From DATGYC01 sp035298385 (GTDB lineage Bacteria; Bacillota; Sulfobacillia; Symbiobacteriales; Symbiobacteriaceae): DNA of 19,027 nt. The DNA lies in contig DATGYC010000129.1 in assembly GCA_035298385.1 (NCBI GenBank), positions 1-19,027 on the forward strand, written 5' to 3'. The position numbers and the translations under genes were made by a program. The notes beneath the pieces were generated by a model. That model saw nothing but the letters and a program-made list of their open reading frames with translations, did no database searches and was not told the DNA's origin. Shown piece after piece: positions 13,783 through 19,027 of the stretch; position 1 is the first letter of the stretch, and every line of letters starts with the position of its first letter.

Positions 13783-14604
13783 CTATAGCTGCTCGAGGCA
13801 GCCCTTGATGAGGCCCTGGAAGCGTGGCTTCGTCCGGTTAGCCACCTCCATCACCTGCTCATGCGTCAGGTGAACCGGGTGGTCCGGGATCGCCATATCC
13901 GTGATGCAGGCGATTCCTAGGACCTGCATCCCCATATGCTTCGCCGTCACAACCTCGGGGACGGTCGACATGCCGACTGCATCCCCGCCCAGCATGCGGA
14001 GCATCCGCAACTCGGCCGAGGTGTTGTAGCACGGTCCCGAGATCGGGGTGTAGACTCCCTGTTGCAGGCTAATCCCCTGGCTCGCTGCCACCCGCTTACA
14101 GGCGTCGCGCAGAGACGGGGTGTAGGCGTCAACCATCGCCGGGAAGCGTGGGCCGAGGGACTCTTCGTTCGGCCCGCGCAGCGGATCCTCACCCATCAGG
14201 TTGATGTGGTCAGTGATCAGCATCAGATCGCCCGCCTGGAAGGACGGGTTCAGGCCACCAGAGGCGCAGGTGACGATCAGGGTCTCGCAACCCAACGCCT
14301 TCAGGACGCGCGTCGGGAAGGTCACCTGGGCCATGGTGTAGCCCTCATAGTAGTGAACCCGGCCCTTCATCACGGCGACAGGCTGGCCGGCCAGGGTTCC
14401 CAGGACAAGTTCGCCGGCGTGCCCGGCGACCGTGGAGACCGGGAAGTGCGGGATCTCGCCATAGGGAATGTGGACGGCGTCGGTCACCTGGTCAGCCAGG
14501 TCGCCAAGGCCCGAACCTAGAATCAGCCCGATGCGCGGGACCAGCTTCGTACGGGATCGGACAGCCTCAGCGGCTGCTGTCATGCGAGTGAGCAGATCGG
14601 ACAA
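13783..14604 (-). CDS. punA: Purine nucleoside phosphorylase (trimeric class)
   Basis: Phosphorolysis of inosine and guanosine (and deoxy forms) to base plus ribose-1-phosphate, a salvage step in the cytoplasm. It carries the class-II signatures: ILGSGLGDLAD near the N-terminus (phosphate loop), HFPVSTVAGHAGEL, MKGRVHYYEGYTM, TCASGGLNPSF, TDHINLMGEDPL, GPCYNTSAELRML, and VGMSTVPEVVTAKHMGM followed by ITDMA. The start is taken as TTG 14604 because GAGGTG lies 6 nt upstream, giving 273 residues, the usual size; ATG 14583 would give 266. A longer frame to 14694 has no ribosome site. It is convergent with glpD and separated by about 350 bp from the divergent pfkA-side genes. Hexameric DeoD-type enzymes have a different sequence, so the class call is firm. 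Confidence 0.94.
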   Translation of the reverse strand: MSDLLTRMTAAAEAVRSRTKLVPRIGLILGSGLGDLADQVTDAVHIPYGEIPHFPVSTVAGHAGELVLGTLAGQPVAVMKGRVHYYEGYTMAQVTFPTRVLKALGCETLIVTCASGGLNPSFQAGDLMLITDHINLMGEDPLRGPNEESLGPRFPAMVDAYTPSLRDACKRVAASQGISLQQGVYTPISGPCYNTSAELRMLRMLGGDAVGMSTVPEVVTAKHMGMQVLGIACITDMAIPDHPVHLTHEQVMEVANRTKPRFQGLIKGCLEQL

Positions 14605-14952
14605 GCAGATCACCTCGTAGCAATAGGATTCCCCGAGAGAGAGTTCTTCTGCTTGCTGGTCGCTACTCCCTGCCTTTTGTTTAGACCCTTGCACAAAATC
14701 AGGCCTCCGTGACGCGGGTCACGGCGAGAGAGCCCTGTTTCGGTGCCATATGGAAGTCGAGAGTCATGGTGTTCTAGAAACTTTGTATTCTGCCCTAACA
14801 AAGTAGCAGGAGAACCAGGGGCGTGGAGCCGAAGTAGACGGTGTACTCGCTCCACCACCTTCATCAACAATGACCGGTGTCGTGCGAAATGGGCATGATA
14901 GGCGCTAGGCACGCGGTCCAGGACTGTAGGGATACAGGGGGGCGGTCTGGTT
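14605..14952. other. 348-bp divergent intergenic region with three inverted repeats
   Basis: No protein gene is supported here. Three palindromes are visible: CCGTGAC-GCGG-GTCACGG (14707-14724); ACTTTGT and ACAAAGT 11 nt apart (14780-14804); and a longer stem GTGGAGC...GCTCCAC (14823-14829 with 14849-14855) extended by AGTA/TACT inside. They could be operators or leader structures for punA (-) or the 69-aa protein gene (+). I saw no convincing -35/-10 pair and none of the conserved T-box or purine-riboswitch sequences. Confidence 0.5.
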
Positions 14953-15162
14953 ATGTGGACCGTGATTTACATTGCGCCGAACAAGCAGGCGGCAGAGGAG
15001 CTACGAGATGCGCTGAGCCAGGAAGGGATTCTGGTCAGCCTGCGCGCCACCGGCTTCCAAGGCGCGACAGGGAACGCTCACGTTGAACTCTTGGTTCCCA
15101 AGGGAGAGGCGCGGGAGGCGCAGGAGATTCTGCATCAAACGCTGGGACGTCTGAAGCGCTAA
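14953..15162 (+). CDS. DUF2007-like small protein
   Basis: A 69-residue protein starting MWTVIYIAPNKQAAEELRDAL, then SQEGILVSLRATG and HVELLVPKGEAREAQEILHQTL. This is a ferredoxin-like beta-alpha-beta pattern resembling small DUF2007 'putative signal transducing protein' domains, which I recall near pfkA or acetyl-CoA carboxylase genes in Clostridia. Its function is unknown. There is no signal peptide. ATG 14953 follows AGGGGGGC about 9 nt upstream. It is 48 nt before pfkA and probably shares its transcript, so it may act in control of glycolysis; that is inference from position only. Confidence 0.82.
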   Translation: MWTVIYIAPNKQAAEELRDALSQEGILVSLRATGFQGATGNAHVELLVPKGEAREAQEILHQTLGRLKR

Positions 15163-15210
15163 GTGAGAGAACTTGGGTCGTTCCGGTGACAAGGGAGTTG
15201 TAGATTCGTC

Positions 15211-16179
15211 ATGGCAAACCTGAAGAAGATCGGCGTTCTGACGAGCGGCGGTGATTCACCGGGTATGAATGCGGCCGTTCGAGCGGTCGTCCGACGTTCC
15301 ATCTCGCTCGGCATGGAGGTCGTCGGCGTCAAGCGCGGCTATGCTGGTTTGATCGCCGGCGACTTTGTTGCGCTCAATCCATCCTCGGTTGGCGACATCA
15401 TTCATCGGGGCGGCACAGTTCTCGGCTCGGCTCGGTGCGAGGAGTTTAAGCAGCCCGAGTGGCGAGAGAAGGCGGTCGAGGTCGCGCGGGCGAGCGGTCT
15501 GGAGGGCATGGTCGTCATCGGTGGTGATGGCTCCTTCCGGGGCGCCATCCGCCTGACAGAGCTCGGGCTACCGGCTGTTGGCATCCCCGGTACGATCGAC
15601 AATGACATCTACGGCACGGATATCACACTGGGCTTCGATACGGCGGTCAACACCTGCCTGGACGCCATGTCCAAGCTGCGTGACACCGCCTCCTCGCATG
15701 ACCGGACCTTCGTCCTTGAAGTGATGGGGCGCGACTCGGGCTGGATCGCTGTGCAGGCAGGCCTAGCGGGCGGCGCCGAGTCGGTCATGATCCCCGAGCG
15801 GAAGTACGACATGGATGAAGTGATCGCCAAGCTGAAGCGCGGCTACGAGCGTGGCAAGCGGCACTCCCTCATCCTCGTCGCTGAGGGCGTCGGCTCGGCC
15901 TTCGAGGTGGGCAAGGTGATCAAGGAGCGGACCGGCTTTGACACCCGCGTCACCGTCCTGGGCCATATCCAGCGCGGCGGCGCCCCCTCGGCGACGGATG
16001 CCGTCCTCGGCGCACGCCTGGGCGCCCGCGCCGCCGAACTCCTCCACGAAGGCCAGGGCGGTCTCTTCGTCGGCCTTGTCGACAACCAGGTCGTCACCCC
16101 GCCGCTCACCAACGTCCTTGACAAGCACAAGGGCGTCCCTGATGAACTGATCGACCTGATCGATCACCTGTCGAAGTAG
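15211..16179 (+). CDS. pfkA: ATP-dependent 6-phosphofructokinase
   Basis: Phosphorylates fructose-6-phosphate at the committed step of glycolysis. At 322 residues it has the bacterial homotetramer length. Motifs are GVLTSGGDSPGMNAA (8-22), VIGGDGSF (ATP-site Gly of the GGDGS form rather than the Asp of pyrophosphate enzymes), GIPGTIDNDIYGTD with the catalytic Asp, EVMGRDSGWIA, IPERKYDM, LVAEGVGS and VLGHIQRGGAPSATD. The ATG fits the conserved N-terminus; its ribosome site AAGGGAG lies 13 nt upstream, farther than usual, and no nearer start exists. It is followed by pyk after 172 bp that hold a large inverted repeat. In Bacillus pfkA-pyk is an operon, and here the gap has no clear terminator, so co-transcription is likely. 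Confidence 0.97.
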   Translation: MANLKKIGVLTSGGDSPGMNAAVRAVVRRSISLGMEVVGVKRGYAGLIAGDFVALNPSSVGDIIHRGGTVLGSARCEEFKQPEWREKAVEVARASGLEGMVVIGGDGSFRGAIRLTELGLPAVGIPGTIDNDIYGTDITLGFDTAVNTCLDAMSKLRDTASSHDRTFVLEVMGRDSGWIAVQAGLAGGAESVMIPERKYDMDEVIAKLKRGYERGKRHSLILVAEGVGSAFEVGKVIKERTGFDTRVTVLGHIQRGGAPSATDAVLGARLGARAAELLHEGQGGLFVGLVDNQVVTPPLTNVLDKHKGVPDELIDLIDHLSK

Positions 16180-16336
16180 GGAATTTGAATGATAACCGCG
16201 GATTACGCGGATGACGCGGATGAAGACAAAAACCCATTATCGAAAAAATGGGACCCCACAGGATCGCCAGGTATCCGCGTAATCCGCGAAATCCGCGGTT
16301 AATAAAAAGAGACGACGCCATCCACAAGCACAAGGG
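16121..16336 (+). repeat. 13-bp direct repeat pair across the pfkA-pyk junction
   Basis: ACAAGCACAAGGG occurs within the pfkA coding end (16121-16133) and again in the pyk leader (16324-16336), 203 bp apart. The second copy supplies most of the pyk ribosome site. Chance identity over 13 bp in so short a span is very unlikely. Confidence 0.8.
16193..16301. repeat. Large inverted repeat made of 9-bp CGCGGATKA units
   Basis: Arms 16193-16221 and 16273-16301 are complementary at 27 of 29 positions. Each arm is itself three head-to-tail units of the CGCGGAT(T/G)A type. A second small stem, CCCATT (16233-16238) with AATGGG (16247-16252), nests inside. Similar CGCGGATTACGCGGATG-like intergenic repeats occur in several phyla, from memory; their function is unknown to me. 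Confidence 0.9.
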
Positions 16337-16351
16337 AGCGTTTGACCCACC

Positions 16352-18112
16352 ATGCAGCAGCTACGCAAGACCAAGATTGTTGCCACGATCGGCCCCGCCT
16401 CTGAATCCATTGAGATGCTGGTCAAGCTCTTCGAGGCCGGCGTGAACGTCGCCCGCCTCAACTTCTCCCACGGCACCCAGGAGGAGCAGGGCGAGCGCAT
16501 CATCCGCATCCGCGAGGCGGCCAAGCAGGTCGGGCGCCCCATCGCCATCCTGATCGATCTGAAGGGCCCGGAGATCCGCCTTGGCACCTTCGCCACCGGC
16601 AAGATCATGCTCAAGGAGGGTGACAAGTTCACCCTGAACACCCAGCAGGTCGAGGGCGACCAGAGCCAGGTCTGGGTCCAGTACCCCGAGATCGTCAAGG
16701 ATGTTCTCCCCGGCGGCTTCCTGCTGCTGGACGACGGCAACATCACCCTGAAGGCGCTGGAAGTGACTGCGACCGCCATCCATTGCGAGGTGGTCGTCGG
16801 TGGCCCGCTCTCCAACCGCAAGAAGGTGAACCTGCCCGGCACCAAGGTCTCCCTGCCCGCCCTCGCCGACAAGGACGTCTCGGACATCCAGTTCGGCGCC
16901 AAGATGAACGTCGACTTCGTCGCCGGCTCCTTCATCCGCAAGGCAGCCGACGTGCTCGACATCCGCCGGATCATCGAGGAGGCTGGCGGCAACCAGCAGA
17001 TCATCTCCAAGATCGAGTCCCAGGAGGGCTTCGATGAGCTGGAGGCGATCCTGGCCGCCTCTGACGGCCTGATGGTCGCCCGCGGTGACCTGGGCGTGGA
17101 GGTCCCGACCGAAGAGGTCCCGCTGATGCAGAAGCATATGATCGTCCGCTGCAACCAGCTCGGCAAGCCGGTCATCACCGCCACCCAGATGCTCGAGTCG
17201 ATGATCACCAAGCCCCGCCCGACCCGGGCCGAGGCCTCGGACGTCGCCAACGCCATCCTGGACGGCACGGATGCGATCATGCTCTCGGCGGAGTCCGCCG
17301 CTGGCGATTACCCGATCGAGGCCGTCAAGACGATGGTCCAGATCGCCCTGCGCACTGAGCGTGGCATCGACTACGCCGAACTCCTCGAGCGCAAGCGGAA
17401 GATGGCCCACCTGGATACCGTCACCGAGGCGATCTCCCACGCTACCGCCTCGACGGCGGCGGACCTGGGCGCCGCGGCGATCATCACCGCCACCCGCTCC
17501 GGCTTCACCGGGCGCCAGGTCTCCCGCTTCCGCCCGGCCGCCCCGATCATCGCCGTCACCCCGGATGACTCGGCCGCCCGGAAGCTCCAGCTCAGCAGTG
17601 GCGTCTACACCGTGATCCAGCCGGAGTCGGCTGACACGGACGCCCTGATCAACGATGCGATCGCGGGCGCCCAGGCAGCCGGCTACATTCAGAACGGCGA
17701 TCTGGTCGTGATCACGGCCGGCGTCCCGGTCGGCGTCACCGGCACGACCAACCTCTTGAAGGTCCACACCGTGGCCGATGCCCTGCTGCAGGGGACCGGC
17801 GTCGGCCGCCAGTCGGCGACGGGCCCGGTCCGGATTCTGACCACTGCGACCGACGTGGCCGCCGTCCAGGCGGGCGAGATCATCGTCCTGCGTGCCACCG
17901 ACGCCGAGCACGTCGCCGCGATCGAGAAGGCCGCGGGCCTGATCGTCGAGGAGGGCGGGGTCACCTCCCACGCTGCCGTCGTCGGTCTGTCGCTCGGCAA
18001 GCCGGTGATCGTCGGCGCCGCCGGGGCGATCGCCAACCTGAAGAATGGCGACGTGGTCACGCTCGACACCGCCGCTGGGCGTGTCCTGCGCGGGAAGGCG
18101 AACGTTCGGTAG
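16352..18112 (+). CDS. pyk: Pyruvate kinase with C-terminal PEP-utiliser domain
   Basis: Converts phosphoenolpyruvate and ADP to pyruvate and ATP. The 586 residues follow the Bacillus-type layout. The barrel begins KTKIVATIGPAS (5-16) and NVARLNFSHG. It continues with IDLKGPEIRLG, the inserted B domain, SKIESQEGFDEL (catalytic Lys region), VARGDLGVEVP, ITATQMLESM and RAEASDVANAILDGTDAIMLSAE. The C domain has ITATRSGFTGRQVSRFRP. An extra mobile domain from about 490 carries EEGGVTSHAAVVGLSLGKPVIVGA, with the His seen in PEP-utilising enzymes; its role in pyruvate kinase is regulatory or structural. Codons are strongly biased to C-ending forms, as in highly expressed genes. ATG 16352 is forced by an in-frame TGA 6 codon-bases upstream; the ribosome site AAGGGAG is again 13 nt away. 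Confidence 0.97.
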   Translation: MQQLRKTKIVATIGPASESIEMLVKLFEAGVNVARLNFSHGTQEEQGERIIRIREAAKQVGRPIAILIDLKGPEIRLGTFATGKIMLKEGDKFTLNTQQVEGDQSQVWVQYPEIVKDVLPGGFLLLDDGNITLKALEVTATAIHCEVVVGGPLSNRKKVNLPGTKVSLPALADKDVSDIQFGAKMNVDFVAGSFIRKAADVLDIRRIIEEAGGNQQIISKIESQEGFDELEAILAASDGLMVARGDLGVEVPTEEVPLMQKHMIVRCNQLGKPVITATQMLESMITKPRPTRAEASDVANAILDGTDAIMLSAESAAGDYPIEAVKTMVQIALRTERGIDYAELLERKRKMAHLDTVTEAISHATASTAADLGAAAIITATRSGFTGRQVSRFRPAAPIIAVTPDDSAARKLQLSSGVYTVIQPESADTDALINDAIAGAQAAGYIQNGDLVVITAGVPVGVTGTTNLLKVHTVADALLQGTGVGRQSATGPVRILTTATDVAAVQAGEIIVLRATDAEHVAAIEKAAGLIVEEGGVTSHAAVVGLSLGKPVIVGAAGAIANLKNGDVVTLDTAAGRVLRGKANVR

Positions 18113-18116
18113 TCTT

Positions 18117-18174
18117 CGGTCGGGCAACTTCCTGCGGAGCTAAAATCGCAACGTCCTCGGAAGTTGCCCGACCG
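18117..18174 (-). repeat. 58-bp structured palindromic repeat, copy B
   Basis: Perfect 16-bp arms (18117-18132 and 18159-18174, reading CGGTCGGGCAACTTCC on either strand's 5' side) around a 26-nt interior. Read on the minus strand, the interior matches copy A (4007-4064) at 21 of 26 positions, including GAGGAC, TGCGA, TTTAG and CCGCA. It begins 4 bp after the pyk stop. It has no T-run and is followed by a separate true terminator, so it is not needed as one. Confidence 0.85.
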
Positions 18175-18217
18175 CCGCATCCATAGCCCTCCGCTCATCG
18201 TCGTAAGGCGTGGAGCG

Positions 18218-18266
18218 AGCGGGCGCCCTTGCCCACTCGCGGTACGGGCGCCCGCTATATTTTTCT
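18218..18266 (+). terminator. Rho-independent terminator of the pfkA-pyk unit
   Basis: Perfect 11-bp stem AGCGGGCGCCC (18218-18228) with GGGCGCCCGCT (18246-18256), a 17-nt loop, then ATATTTTTC. Its U-tract is the best in the window. Confidence 0.85.
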
Positions 18267-18305
18267 GTATTTGCACGATCTTTGGCGCTTGCAGGGGGTA
18301 AAACC

Positions 18306-19027
18306 ATGGCAATCACGCGTGACCAGGTCCTCGAGGTTCTGAAGGAAGTCAACGATCCTGAGCTCCACCGTTCGGTCGTGGAGCTGGACATGGTGAAGGA
18401 TATCCAGATCGAGGGCGAGCACGTCACCGTCACGATCAATCTGACCGTGATGGGCTGCCCGCTGAAGTCCAAGTTTGAGCGGGATGTCGAGGCCGCCGTG
18501 AAGAAGGTCCCCGGCGTCGCGAAGGTGACGACGCTCTTTGGCGCCATGACCCCGGAGGAGAAGGCGGCAGTCGCTGCGAAGGTCCGCGGTGGCGACGGTG
18601 GGGCGCCCCACGCCTCGTCGGCGCAGAAGACGATGGAGCTCGCCGCCAAGACCACGATCCTCGGCATCGCCTCCGGCAAGGGCGGCGTTGGCAAGTCGAC
18701 CTCGACCGTCAACCTCGCCATGGCCCTCAAGAAGCTCGGCTACAGCGTCGGCATCATCGACGCTGACATCTACGGCTTCTCGATCCCGCGCATGATGGGC
18801 AACATGTCCCGCCCGGAGCAGCTGGATGATCAGATGATCCTCCCGGTCTGGGCCCATGGCATCCCCTTCATCTCGGCGGGCTCGCTCGTCGCTGAGGACC
18901 AGGCGATCATCTGGCGTGGCCCGATGCTCGGCAAGATGATCGAGAACTTCCTGACCAACGTGCAGTGGGGCAAGCTGGACTACCTGCTGATCGACCTGCC
19001 GCCGGGCACCGGCGACGTCGCCCTCTC
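18306..19027 (+). CDS. mrp: Mrp/ApbC-family Fe-S cluster carrier ATPase, C-terminus outside window
   Basis: A P-loop ATPase that carries Fe-S clusters to target proteins in the cytoplasm. About 240 residues are visible. The N-terminal MIP18/DUF59 domain is at 1-85 (VLEVLKEVNDPELHRSVVELDMV, LTVMGCPLKS), followed by a linker and then the ParA/MinD-like domain with deviant Walker A GIASGKGGVGKST near 120-132. Further motifs are IDADIYGFSIPRMMG (Walker A' Asp), WRGPMLGKMIENFL and LIDLPPGTGD (Walker B). The C-terminal CxxC that holds the cluster would lie beyond the right edge. ATG 18306 follows AGGGGGT at about 6 nt. It has its own unit after the pyk terminator; no clear promoter was found. Such proteins are also called SalA in Bacillus. 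Confidence 0.95.
   Translation, partial: MAITRDQVLEVLKEVNDPELHRSVVELDMVKDIQIEGEHVTVTINLTVMGCPLKSKFERDVEAAVKKVPGVAKVTTLFGAMTPEEKAAVAAKVRGGDGGAPHASSAQKTMELAAKTTILGIASGKGGVGKSTSTVNLAMALKKLGYSVGIIDADIYGFSIPRMMGNMSRPEQLDDQMILPVWAHGIPFISAGSLVAEDQAIIWRGPMLGKMIENFLTNVQWGKLDYLLIDLPPGTGDVAL

Noticed and set aside
14823..14855. T-box or purine riboswitch for punA
   Set aside because: The stem is real, but the conserved T-box sequence (AGGGTGGAACCGCG) and purine-aptamer loops are absent.
14610..14912. 100-codon minus-strand open frame upstream of punA
   Set aside because: Composition is unlike a protein of this genome, there is no ribosome site, and it covers the inverted repeats; it would also overlap the punA start.
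16324..16336. 13-bp direct repeat as a target-site duplication of a transposon
   Set aside because: The copies are not adjacent to the inverted repeat ends (60 and 22 bp away), and no transposase or insertion-sequence end is present.
16361..18127. Long 588-codon open frame antisense to pyk
   Set aside because: It exactly mirrors the strongly biased codons of pyk, has low-complexity Asp/Gly/Arg/Leu composition and no ribosome site; it is a shadow of high-GC coding DNA.
1..19027. HIP1-like excess of CGATCG
   Set aside because: The word is frequent, around 20 by eye, but a large share comes from Ile-Val or Ile-Ala/Asp-Arg codon junctions, and I could not count it reliably.

Overview
The window looks like the chromosome of an endospore-forming, fairly high-GC member of the Bacillota. 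The evidence is a CotE-family spore-coat protein next to a CotSA/YtcC-like glycosyltransferase, a YtcB-like epimerase, a YtcA-like UDP-glucose dehydrogenase and a YheC/YheD-type ATP-grasp protein. Glycolytic, purine and Mrp genes of Bacillota type, strong GGAGG ribosome sites and frequent GTG/TTG starts agree with this. I cannot name the genus. No tRNA, rRNA, CRISPR array, phage or transposase gene was seen.

Layout. (1) 1-3108, minus: cobalamin-dependent methionine synthase metH, cut by the left window edge within its reactivation domain. (2) 3186-4414: a small metal/sulfur-stress regulon made of a single-domain rhodanese (+), a CsoR/CstR-family repressor (-) and a CopZ-like HMA protein (+). 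Each has its own promoter and an ATACCC/GGGTAT-type palindrome. (3) 4460-4800: an unrecognised 72-aa protein with its own promoter and terminator. (4) 4811-12159: a spore-surface cluster, with ugd (-) divergent from a nucleotidyltransferase, a GT4 glycosyltransferase, an SDR epimerase, an ATP-grasp coat protein, CotE and two small helical proteins that are paralogues of each other. (5) 12243-13736: glpD, preceded by overlapping mini-ORFs with duplicated ribosome sites. (6) 13783-14604, minus: purine nucleoside phosphorylase, convergent with glpD. (7) 14953-18112: a 69-aa DUF2007-like protein, pfkA and pyk. (8) 18306-end: an Mrp/ApbC Fe-S carrier ATPase, cut by the right edge.

How the genes work together. 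Ugd would make UDP-glucuronate and the epimerase could convert it to UDP-galacturonate. The nucleotidyltransferase supplies another activated sugar, and the CotSA-like transferase would add sugars to a coat or crust polymer. CotE would organise the outer coat that carries it. PfkA and Pyk are the two committed steps of lower glycolysis, and GlpD feeds glycerol-3-phosphate into the same pathway.

Most unusual non-coding features. Two distant 58-bp hairpins (4007-4064 and 18117-18174, opposite orientation) have identical geometry: perfect 16-bp arms around a 26-nt interior that matches at 21 of 26 positions. The arm sequences differ but remain fully paired, which is the signature of a structured repeat or RNA family. 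There is also a large near-perfect inverted repeat built from 9-bp units between pfkA and pyk, next to a 13-bp direct repeat that carries the pyk ribosome site.
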